Assembly (NCBI GenBank): GCA_019748175.1
Contig: JAIEPX010000014.1
Span: forward strand, 97,422-161,421
Source of the DNA: Gammaproteobacteria bacterium
GTDB taxonomy: Bacteria; Pseudomonadota; Gammaproteobacteria; JAIEPX01
DNA: 64,000 nucleotides
Reading direction: 5' to 3'
The notes below the pieces were generated by a model. The model had not been told where the DNA came from. It was given only the letters and a program-made list of their open reading frames with translations, and did not search any database. Numbering within the stretch: position 1 is the first letter of the stretch; each line of letters starts with the position of its first letter. Below, piece after piece: positions 51,981 to 60,199 of this stretch. The position numbers and the translations under genes were made by a program.

Positions 51981-53632
51981 GCGTTAACGGTAGGTTGCTC
52001 GGTAAAATACGAAGACACTTTTTCAGCGTCGATGCGAGTGAGTAACGGTGTAAAAGTGTTGATCCTATGATCCAATAAGGGTGTTTTTACGTTTTGCCAA
52101 GTGAGTTCTGGGCAATTTAAAAATTCAGCTGATTTGGTGGCTAATGACGGAACTATGGGATGAAGATACGTCATAATCACTTTGAATAAATTGAGTCCGA
52201 GTGTGCACACCGCTTGTACACGGCTTTCTTGTCCTGGTTTTTTTGCAAGATCCCAAGGTGCTTGTTCTGCGATATACGCATTAGCTGAATCTGCAAGCGC
52301 CATTATTTCTTTGACTGCTTGATTATATTCGCGTTGCACAATTAGATCTGCAATTTTATCGGCTTGTTGAATTGCATGATTAAATAAATCGTCGCTTTCG
52401 AATTTCTCTGCTAATTTCCCTTCGAAATTTTTTGTGATGAATCCTGCGCAGCGACTCGCAATATTCACAACCTTACCAACAAGATCTGAATTCACGCGTT
52501 GTGCAAAATCAATGAAATTGAAATCAATGTCATCGATTCCGTTATTCAGTTTTGCGGCGAAATAATAGCGTAAATAATCAGAATCTAAATGTTGGCTATA
52601 TTGTTGAGCTGTAATAAAGGTGCCGCGCGATTTAGACATTTTTGCGCCATTGATCGTGAGGTAACCATGTGCAAAAACGTTGGTTGGCATGCGGTGGCCA
52701 CTGCCGTGCAGCATCGCCGGCCAAAATAATGCGTGAAAATACACAATATCTTTGCCAACAAAGTGATACAACTCTGTTGCTTTTTCATCAACCCAGTAAT
52801 GATCGAAATCAAGATTGTTTCTTTTTTTGCTGAGATTCACAAAACTTGCCATGTAACCAATGGGCGCATCCAGCCACACATAAAAATACTTTCCGGGGGC
52901 ATTAGGAATTTCAAAACCAAAATAAGGTTCATCACGAGAAATATCCCAAGGAGAAAGCCCTTGAGAAAACCACTCCATTAATTTATTGCTCACAGCACTT
53001 TGTAGATGTCCTGCTTTGAGCCATTTTTCTAATAAATCCTGATGATTGGCAAGTTTGAAAAAATAATGCACAGATTCTTTTTCAATAGGTTTTTCGCCGG
53101 ATAAAATTGACGTCGGATTTTTAAGGTCAGTGGTGGAATACGTTGCGCCACAGACTTCGCAATTATCTCCGTACTGATCATTTGCTCCACACTTTGGGCA
53201 TTCTCCTTTCACATAACGATCAGGCAAAAACATTTTTTTTGCGGGGTCAAAAAGTTGAGAAATGGTTTTGGATTCGATGTCGCCATTATCCATGAGTCGT
53301 TGATAAATCATTTCAGAAAGCGCTTTATTTTCAGGTGAGTGGGTGGTGTAGTAATTATCGTAATGAACTTGAAAGTCTTTGAGGTCTTGCTTTCTCACGT
53401 CATGAATTTGCGCAACCAACTGATCCGGAGTGATGTTTTGTTTTTCAGCGCTGATCATGATGGGCGTGCCATGCGCGTCATCTCCGCAAATAAAAACCAC
53501 ATCGTTGCCTAACGATCGCTGGAGTCGTACCCAGATATCGGCCTGGATGTGTTCGATCAAGTGCCCCAAATGTGTAGGGCCATTGGCATAAGGTAAGGCT
53601 ACAGTAACGAGGAGTTGTCGTTGTTTACTCAT
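51977..53632 (-). CDS. metG: Methionyl-tRNA synthetase, short form
   Basis: 551 aa from the ATG at 53632 ([18 protein letters not shown]); a frame to 53641 adds three residues. The class I HIGH equivalent is THLGH, the zinc knuckle is [18 protein letters not shown], and the KMSKS loop is [11 protein letters not shown]. It lacks the C-terminal EMAP/tRNA-binding domain of the E. coli enzyme, as in many other bacteria. It starts the metG-rnfB-nth operon and is divergent from the response-regulator gene. Confidence 0.95.
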   Translation of the reverse strand: MSKQRQLLVTVALPYANGPTHLGHLIEHIQADIWVRLQRSLGNDVVFICGDDAHGTPIMISAEKQNITPDQLVAQIHDVRKQDLKDFQVHYDNYYTTHSPENKALSEMIYQRLMDNGDIESKTISQLFDPAKKMFLPDRYVKGECPKCGANDQYGDNCEVCGATYSTTDLKNPTSILSGEKPIEKESVHYFFKLANHQDLLEKWLKAGHLQSAVSNKLMEWFSQGLSPWDISRDEPYFGFEIPNAPGKYFYVWLDAPIGYMASFVNLSKKRNNLDFDHYWVDEKATELYHFVGKDIVYFHALFWPAMLHGSGHRMPTNVFAHGYLTINGAKMSKSRGTFITAQQYSQHLDSDYLRYYFAAKLNNGIDDIDFNFIDFAQRVNSDLVGKVVNIASRCAGFITKNFEGKLAEKFESDDLFNHAIQQADKIADLIVQREYNQAVKEIMALADSANAYIAEQAPWDLAKKPGQESRVQAVCTLGLNLFKVIMTYLHPIVPSLATKSAEFLNCPELTWQNVKTPLLDHRINTFTPLLTRIDAEKVSSYFTEQPTVNA

Positions 53633-53862
53633 GAAGATCACTCATATTATCAAATTTGCCCAGTATAACAGCATGGGCTCAGGCATGCACGTCAGCTAAA
53701 TGTCTATTTCTTTATTTGTCTATTTGTCAAGATTTGACCCCTTTGTGCCAATATTATCTCAAATCTAGTACAAGCATTGCAGATATTGTCTATTGATCGT
53801 GTCTAATACTTAATGTTATTTCTGTCAGTTCTGCTAATGAATTAATAAGAAGGCAATGTTGC

Positions 53863-54339
53863 ATGTTGGAGACGTTTGACTATCTCAACATCTTTTCTGA
53901 GAGTTCTGATGATCAAGATTTGATTATCAAGAAAGGCACCAGTGTCGTCAATGACGATAATTGTCGTATCTTGTTGGTTGAAGATGAACCGCTTTCCCAA
54001 AAGTATTGCAAAGTGTTGCTGGAAGGACGGGGTTATTCGCTTGAAATATCTTCTGATGGTGAAACTGCTTTGCAGATCATCGCAAAAGAGCATTTTCAAG
54101 TGATTCTGATGGATATTGGTCTGCCAGGCATGTGTGGAATTGATGTGGCTCATTGTATTCGTACCACAGACAACCCTAATCGTAATGTCCCCATTATAGC
54201 GTTTACTGCTCATTTGGTTCCTACAAAGCTACAGGCCTGCCTTGAGGCTGGCATGACAGACTTTTTGCTCAAGCCAGTTTCTCCCACCGAGCTCTGCAGT
54301 AAGCTTGATCGATTGCTTGCTAGAGTGGTTGCAAAATAG
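53863..54339 (+). CDS. Single-domain response regulator
   Basis: 158 aa. A receiver domain spans residues about 33-155: acidic pair in LLVEDEPLSQ, phosphoacceptor Asp in VILMDIGLPGMCG, switch Thr in IAFTAH and Lys in DFLLKPVSP. There is no output domain, so it acts by protein contact, like a CheY- or Spo0F-type relay. The first 30 residues are an acidic extension. No histidine kinase is adjacent. Confidence 0.9.
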   Translation: MLETFDYLNIFSESSDDQDLIIKKGTSVVNDDNCRILLVEDEPLSQKYCKVLLEGRGYSLEISSDGETALQIIAKEHFQVILMDIGLPGMCGIDVAHCIRTTDNPNRNVPIIAFTAHLVPTKLQACLEAGMTDFLLKPVSPTELCSKLDRLLARVVAK

Positions 54340-54405
54340 CCATTGACTCGATCATTTTGATCACGTAGGGTTAGCACAAGGCATTACTAGTGGTGTGATC
54401 TATAG

Positions 54406-55260
54406 ATGGTAAATTATAATATTGAGTCTCGGTCTGTTCGTCCTGGTTTGAAACCTCTTCCTCAAATAAAAAATATCATTGCTGTGGCCTCTGGAAAAGG
54501 GGGGGTGGGCAAATCTACAACGGCTGTCAATTTAGCGTTGGCGCTATCATCATTTGGGGCCAGCGTAGGAATTCTCGACGCTGATATTTATGGTCCTAGT
54601 CAACCGCTAATGTTAGGGGCCAATGAAACTCCACACTATGAATCAGGAAAAGCCTTGACGCCTGTTGTGCGTCATGGTCTTGAATCGATGTCTATGGGAT
54701 ATTTAGTCGATGTGAATACACCGATGGTCTGGCGTGGGCCTATGGTGAGTAAAGCGTTACAGCAATTATTGTTTGATACTCAATGGTCTGCGTTGGATTT
54801 TTTGATCGTCGATTTACCGCCTGGAACGGGTGATATTCAGTTAACTATGGCGCAAAAAATTCCGGTTGCTGGCGCTGTGATTGTGACTACGCCGCAGGAT
54901 TTAGCATTACTCGATGCGCGTAAAGGTTTGGAAATGTTTCGTAAACTGAGCATTCCTGTTTTGGGAATTATCGAAAATATGGCGACTCACGTGTGTACAG
55001 CCTGTGGCCACGAAGAAGCTGTTTTTGGGAAAGGGGGCGGTGAGCAACTGGCTGCTGCGACGGATGTTATAATGTTAGGGTCGCTACCATTAGATAAACA
55101 AATTCGTGAAGACGCAGATGGTGGATCTCCGACGGTGGTTGCCGCACCTGACAGTCCTATCGCAAATCGATACAAGGAAATTGCAGTAAAAATGCTTGAA
55201 CAGTTAGTCTTGCAACCGAAGAGTTATGCCGGTAAATTTCCCGACATCGTCGTTGAATGA
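54406..55260 (+). CDS. mrp: Mrp/ApbC-type P-loop ATPase (Fe-S cluster carrier)
   Basis: 284 aa. The deviant Walker A is [18 protein letters not shown], the Walker B-like segment is [17 protein letters not shown], and the cluster-binding CxxC is [18 protein letters not shown]. The N-terminal DUF59 domain of longer Mrp proteins is absent. It hands [4Fe-4S] clusters to apoproteins. dcd follows after 13 bases; metG lies just upstream on the other strand, a common gammaproteobacterial neighbourhood. Confidence 0.94.
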   Translation: MVNYNIESRSVRPGLKPLPQIKNIIAVASGKGGVGKSTTAVNLALALSSFGASVGILDADIYGPSQPLMLGANETPHYESGKALTPVVRHGLESMSMGYLVDVNTPMVWRGPMVSKALQQLLFDTQWSALDFLIVDLPPGTGDIQLTMAQKIPVAGAVIVTTPQDLALLDARKGLEMFRKLSIPVLGIIENMATHVCTACGHEEAVFGKGGGEQLAAATDVIMLGSLPLDKQIREDADGGSPTVVAAPDSPIANRYKEIAVKMLEQLVLQPKSYAGKFPDIVVE

Positions 55261-55273
55261 AATAAGGAACACT

Positions 55274-55840
55274 ATGTCTATTAAATCTGATAACTGGATC
55301 CGCCGGATGGTGGACGAGCACAACATGATTGAACCGTTTGAACCGGCTCAAGTTCGTGAAATTGCAGGCAACAAGATCATTTCTTACGGGACATCGAGTT
55401 ATGGTTACGATGTTCGGTGTTCTACTGAATTTAAAGTGTTCACGAATATTAATTCTGCTATCGTAGACCCTAAAAATTTTGATGAAAACAGTTTTGTTGA
55501 TTTTGATTCTGATACTTGCATTATTCCGCCCAACTCTTTTGTTTTGGCGCGTACAGTCGAATATTTTCGTATTCCACGTAATGTTCTGACAATTTGCTTA
55601 GGTAAATCGACCTATGCTCGTTGTGGAATTATTGTCAATGTCACACCTTTGGAACCTGAATGGGAAGGGCATGTGACGCTCGAGTTTTCAAACACAACAC
55701 CGTTGCCCGCAAAAATTTATGCAAATGAAGGTGTGGCTCAGGTGTTATTTTTAGAATCAGACGAAGTTTGCGCAGCGTCTTACCGCGATCGAGCAGGAAA
55801 ATACATGGGGCAGATCGGCGTCACACTTCCGCTGGCTTAG
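55274..55840 (+). CDS. dcd: dCTP deaminase
   Basis: 188 aa from the ATG at 55274 (AAGGAA upstream), the exact family length; a longer frame from 55226 overlaps mrp and is rejected. It deaminates dCTP to dUTP in dTTP synthesis. Motifs are [17 protein letters not shown] and the catalytic Glu in [19 protein letters not shown]. The start [12 protein letters not shown] is characteristic. Probably cotranscribed with mrp. Confidence 0.96.
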   Translation: MSIKSDNWIRRMVDEHNMIEPFEPAQVREIAGNKIISYGTSSYGYDVRCSTEFKVFTNINSAIVDPKNFDENSFVDFDSDTCIIPPNSFVLARTVEYFRIPRNVLTICLGKSTYARCGIIVNVTPLEPEWEGHVTLEFSNTTPLPAKIYANEGVAQVLFLESDEVCAASYRDRAGKYMGQIGVTLPLA

Positions 55841-55861
55841 TGTAGTCAGTAATTGCTGCTG

Positions 55862-56179
55862 TTAGTCATCTAAAGTTTCAGCGATCATCGGCTGGCCATA
55901 TTGCGCATTCACGCGATCTCGAAGATCTTTTCCAGGTTTAAACGCGGGGGTGAATTTTGCTATTGTGGCAACTTTCTCGCCGGTTTTGGGGTTGTGGGCG
56001 TTTCGAGGCGCTCGATAATTTAATTTCAGACTGCCAAAACCACGAATTTCTATACGTCGCCCATTGCTAAGAGCATCACTGAGCATATCAATCGTCTGGT
56101 GTACGCACATCTCGATCGCTTTCATAGGCAGATGCTGTAATCTGTCAGAAATTTTAATGGCAAGCTGAGATTTAACCAC
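55862..56179 (-). CDS. ihfB: Integration host factor beta subunit
   Basis: 105 aa from a GTG with AAGGGGAC upstream. It has the HU/IHF fold with the DNA-bending arm YRAPRNAHNPKTGEKV and FKPGKDLRDRVN. RIEIRGFGSL is the beta-type block. It heterodimerises with IHF-alpha to bend DNA by about 160 degrees. The usual rpsA neighbour is not present; dcd is convergent. Confidence 0.92.
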   Translation of the reverse strand: MVKSQLAIKISDRLQHLPMKAIEMCVHQTIDMLSDALSNGRRIEIRGFGSLKLNYRAPRNAHNPKTGEKVATIAKFTPAFKPGKDLRDRVNAQYGQPMIAETLDD

Positions 56180-56252
56180 GGTTGTCCCCTTTATATTTTG
56201 GCCGAAAAGTTCTTGATCGGTATCATAGCATGAATGTCCCCGGCGTCAATTA

Positions 56253-56351
56253 AAAGGGATCAAATCTAAGATTGCTGCATTCTCTAACTAGCACTTTGCC
56301 ATTATCTAAGCTGTTATTTAAGAATGTAGCAATCTTAGATTTGCCCCCTTT
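56253..56351. repeat. Inverted repeat with 31-bp arms beside the large effector-like gene
   Basis: The arms at 56253-56283 and 56321-56351 match at 28 of 31 positions (core AATCTAAGATTGCT) around a 37-base centre. It lies just beyond the stop at 56353 and may terminate that transcript or be a miniature element. No poly-T follows the hairpin. Confidence 0.7.
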
Positions 56352-56352
56352 C

Positions 56353-59300
56353 TCATTTATTTATCGTTATTTTTGAGGTGTTGGTGGATTGGCCTTGATC
56401 TCTTGAAGCTTGAACTTTTTCTAAGGCTTGGCTGTAATTGTCCTTAAATACTGGATTACCTTTGATCCTCTCAGTTGATACTGGGTGTCTAATTTGTGCA
56501 AGTTTTGCAGCTAGATCCTCAATTTTTTGTTCTTTGCAGGAAAACGATAAAGTTGCAAGTGGTGTCCTTTGCTCATGCTCTTTGATACGAGAGAGTGGCC
56601 ACTTTGTTGTTATTGGTTCGATGCCAGCTTGATGCAATTGTTGCATAACAGATTTTAACTGTGTGTCAATTTGCACAATTATGACAATATTCGTAGCTTT
56701 GCTTTCTTGTTGATGGGCTCCATCTATTTTTTGAATATTTGCCTCAATCTTTTTTTGTTTTGCTTCAAAGATTTCACGAGATTTCGGACTAAGATCTTCT
56801 CTTTCAAGAACAGTATTCAATTGTTTATTTTTAGCTTGTAGTTCCCTTTTTGCCGCTTGTTGATCATTAGATTTTTCTAATAATTCTTTCAATACTTCAG
56901 TGGTAGAACCGGAATACTTTTGTCGTAGCGCATTCATATCTGTGCCAGGTTTTCCTACTTTATTAAGATCAGCTTGTATGCTTTGGTGCAGAGGTCTGGT
57001 CAATTCGACTCGTAATTGCCAAGTCCCTGGAATCGTTTCGGGTTGAGACACACGTTTTACAAGTTCGCTAGATACGGCCATTATTTGTGCGCGTAGTTGT
57101 GCTTCATCGCGTTGTTGTCGATATAACCCTGGATTTGTTATTCTCGTTGCAAAAGTTTTTAAATCATTTGATACAGCACCTAAACCGGTACCCACCAGTG
57201 CGATGATGGGTCCAAATTTTCCCTCGGATCTAAAATTTCGCATCGCCTCGCGATATTCTGCTCTATTGCTCTGAGGAGTGTCTGTTTGTTTACCTTGAAT
57301 TTGTCGCTGTGCACGGGCTTCGCTTAATTTATATAATTCAGGTTCGCAGACTTTAAGATGCTCGATATATTCGGCGGGCTTCATATTAGCCTCGGCGGTA
57401 CGATAACCAAATCGAAGATGGTACATCACACTTCCTTCAGTACCTAAATTCTTTTTAAATTCGGCAATTTCAGGAGGAATTTCTTTGGTCGGTGCTTTTT
57501 GTGCTACAGATGCTGTCTTTTGCACAGCAGAGGGCTCAGGCTCTACTGGTGCCATTGGTGGTGCTACCTGAACAACTGGAGCGGCTTCTTTTGCAGCGGT
57601 AATTTCTGCCTGCATGGCTTTATTTTCTTCAACATATTTTTCAACATCAATCATAGAAATTTCAGGTTCTGAAGGTGCTTCTGGTGCCTCAGGCTTAGCC
57701 GGCTCTGCTTGTACGGGTTCTTTTAATTCAGATAATTCTTGAAACTGGGCGCTCAAATCAGCAAATTCTATCTCTGCTTTTGGAGTAGTAGCAGCTACTT
57801 CATGGGCTGCTTCCTTGCCTTTATCTTCAGTATTTGGGAGGCCTGCCTTAAAATCAATTTCCTCGAAGCTAGCGGCTATATTCTGTAAGCCTTGTTTATT
57901 TGCCCTGATACTAGTTTCGTCAATAACAGCCATCACTTTGTTAGTTAAAGCAATAAAATCTTTGCGTTGCTTTTCATCGTCTTTGAAATCGAGGGGGTTT
58001 TTTGCTTGTGGATCTCTCATTGCGATTATGGTAGATCTCAAAGTATCCATTAACCGTTCGTTCACATGCTTCGGATCGGCTATTTGGCAAAAACCCAAAA
58101 GCAAAGGTATGTTTTTCAGAATAATTTCCTTGTTTTCTAAACTTGTACCCCCATGAAGTTTTGCCTCGTAGAGCCATAATACGTTTTCCATTAGTTCAAC
58201 AAGGTTTGCTTTATTTTCTGTCGGCATTTTTCCGCTAATAAACAAAAATAGTTGATCGCGGGCTATTTTGAAATGGTCGTTAATTTCTTTTGAGGAAACT
58301 GTTTTGGTTTTTACCGCAGCATCCTTAACATGTAGGTCTGCTAATTTTCTGTAATCTTCAATAAGTCGGGTTGTCGATACCGTTGTTTCTCTATTAAAAT
58401 CGAGGGCGATTTTGCTATAACGTTCATTCAATTTAGAGGCTTTTTCTTTTGCCCCTAAATGATGACCTAATCCCTCGTAATTTTTTAAGTGCAATTGATA
58501 TTTTGTGAGCAATTGACTAAATTTTACAGTGTAATGTTCAAGTGGATGCCCCATTCCTGTTTGAGGATTCGTGAAGGCAGTGGATTGCTCTTTGAAGTGC
58601 GCCATAAGATCACTGGTGTAAATCACTACATTAGCAGCATCCCGATATAGCGTGGGGGTTGCTTGAATCAAATCAGCTATGGCCGCTGCTTTAGCGAAGG
58701 GATCCATGATAGTGCTATTTATTTTTTTGACCTCAGCAGTAAATGCTTTTAATCGATCGAAAGTTTCTTTAACCTCTTGATGAGTAAATCCGAAATTAGC
58801 CTGATCAATTTTCTCGCCTAGGGAGAGAAAGTGTTTTTCAAACTGCGTGAAAAAATCGGGAGCATTACCTTCGTCGGGTTGATAAAGTTCCCTTAAGAAA
58901 TTGTTAACACCTTTGTCTAGCTCATTATTTAAATGACCAAGTCTTACACTTTCTTTAATGTAAGCTTCTTCATCTTCAGTTAATTTCGGTTCATCCAGGA
59001 GCTGTTCGATGGGGGTTTCTTTTTTGGGAGCTCTTTCTGATTCTTCTCCCGGTGGTTTGTTTATGTCTTCGAGAATTTGTTTCAGTTCTTCAGCTGCGCT
59101 ATCTGCTTGCGCGTCTACTTCTAAACCTTTTAGAAGTTCTTCAAGATGGAGTTCTTCCCCTAAAATAGCTTTAACCATAGCCTCGTCTTCTGGCATGGCA
59201 GCAACATCTATCTGGGCTTGTGTTAGTGGTTCGTGGGTTTCCGTGGTGGAGCTCGTATTATTTACCTCAGAACTGCTTGAAATTGTTTGCTCAGGAAGGC

Positions 59301-59991
59301 GATTATGATTCTGTATATGTTGATGTAAACTATCGCCCAGATTAGTAAGATGTTTATGAAAGTCCTCAGCTTCTAATTTTGTTTTCGATATTTTTTTAAG
59401 TAAAGGCATTAGGTCTTTCTTTTTTTCTTGCTGCTCGGAGATTGCATCTTCATTATTAGACATGTTGGCTTTTTCGATGGCTTGATCTATATGAGCCAGA
59501 TCTCTCTTAAGCTGCCGTTCGTCTCTTTCATCTCGAAATGGTTGCAAATTACGGTGTACGATATCAAAGGCTTCAATTACTTCATCACCACAGGCCTTGG
59601 TGTCCGCAAGTCTGGCCCCATTTTCTGGGGGCTGGGCAATTAGATCATGAGATTCAAACATGTCTCTGGCTTCAAGATAAATGGCTTGATTAACTAATGC
59701 TCGTGCTTCAGCTTGAGATGGTTTATCTTTGTTTTTTTTTATATAGTCGTCAATGGCAAGGGTGTAGTCTATCAATTCTAGAGCACTTGTTCCGCCCTTC
59801 TCTAGTATGGCAAAGGCATATTGGTTAACGAACTGTTTAATATGGCCGTATAAATGGGGGTCCACCTGAGCTATCTTTTGTTGTAGATCTTTACTCGCTT
59901 TGCGTCTTTGATCCCGATTGAGCTCGTTTATTTCGTTCAGCTCAGAAGCCGCTATGGCAGCCGCATCTTTAACGCTCTGTCTCTTTTTCAT
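56353..59991 (-). CDS. Very large helical/coiled-coil protein, effector-like
   Basis: 1212 aa with no recognised domain. It is almost all alpha-helical by composition (Glu, Lys, Gln, Ala, Leu). Examples are LKRDLAHIDQAIEKANMSNN and AKRELQAKNKQLNTVLERED. A Pro/Glu/Ala-rich linker occupies about residues 760-850 (EPVQAEPAKPEAPEAPSEPE). There is no signal peptide or membrane segment. The start MKKRQSVKDAAAIAASELNE and the TGTACTATA promoter match other effector-like genes here. GAGGGCTTTTT precedes the ATG with weak spacing. Function unknown. Confidence 0.72.
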   Translation of the reverse strand: MKKRQSVKDAAAIAASELNEINELNRDQRRKASKDLQQKIAQVDPHLYGHIKQFVNQYAFAILEKGGTSALELIDYTLAIDDYIKKNKDKPSQAEARALVNQAIYLEARDMFESHDLIAQPPENGARLADTKACGDEVIEAFDIVHRNLQPFRDERDERQLKRDLAHIDQAIEKANMSNNEDAISEQQEKKKDLMPLLKKISKTKLEAEDFHKHLTNLGDSLHQHIQNHNRLPEQTISSSSEVNNTSSTTETHEPLTQAQIDVAAMPEDEAMVKAILGEELHLEELLKGLEVDAQADSAAEELKQILEDINKPPGEESERAPKKETPIEQLLDEPKLTEDEEAYIKESVRLGHLNNELDKGVNNFLRELYQPDEGNAPDFFTQFEKHFLSLGEKIDQANFGFTHQEVKETFDRLKAFTAEVKKINSTIMDPFAKAAAIADLIQATPTLYRDAANVVIYTSDLMAHFKEQSTAFTNPQTGMGHPLEHYTVKFSQLLTKYQLHLKNYEGLGHHLGAKEKASKLNERYSKIALDFNRETTVSTTRLIEDYRKLADLHVKDAAVKTKTVSSKEINDHFKIARDQLFLFISGKMPTENKANLVELMENVLWLYEAKLHGGTSLENKEIILKNIPLLLGFCQIADPKHVNERLMDTLRSTIIAMRDPQAKNPLDFKDDEKQRKDFIALTNKVMAVIDETSIRANKQGLQNIAASFEEIDFKAGLPNTEDKGKEAAHEVAATTPKAEIEFADLSAQFQELSELKEPVQAEPAKPEAPEAPSEPEISMIDVEKYVEENKAMQAEITAAKEAAPVVQVAPPMAPVEPEPSAVQKTASVAQKAPTKEIPPEIAEFKKNLGTEGSVMYHLRFGYRTAEANMKPAEYIEHLKVCEPELYKLSEARAQRQIQGKQTDTPQSNRAEYREAMRNFRSEGKFGPIIALVGTGLGAVSNDLKTFATRITNPGLYRQQRDEAQLRAQIMAVSSELVKRVSQPETIPGTWQLRVELTRPLHQSIQADLNKVGKPGTDMNALRQKYSGSTTEVLKELLEKSNDQQAAKRELQAKNKQLNTVLEREDLSPKSREIFEAKQKKIEANIQKIDGAHQQESKATNIVIIVQIDTQLKSVMQQLHQAGIEPITTKWPLSRIKEHEQRTPLATLSFSCKEQKIEDLAAKLAQIRHPVSTERIKGNPVFKDNYSQALEKVQASRDQGQSTNTSKITINK

Positions 59992-60031
59992 AAAAAGCCC
60001 TCTTTTACTCTCACGGTTTCTCTATTTTAAA

Positions 60032-60040
60032 TATAGTACA
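60032..60040 (-). promoter_or_regulatory. TGTACTATA-type promoter of the 1212-aa gene
   Basis: On the minus strand TGTACTATA reads 60040 to 60032 and continues TT, giving a TATATT -10; it starts 49 bases upstream of the ATG at 59991. Confidence 0.55.
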
Positions 60041-60199
60041 AATTCCTCAGTTTACAAGTTTTAAGGGGTTTTTGCCGGGTTAGAAATATTAAATAATCAT
60101 GTTTAATGCGAGATACCCTAAGAAAATGGGCAATAACCATTGTATTACTTAGTTGAATTTGATAAACTTACCCGAGATTAAAGGGTAAGGAGGGTAACA

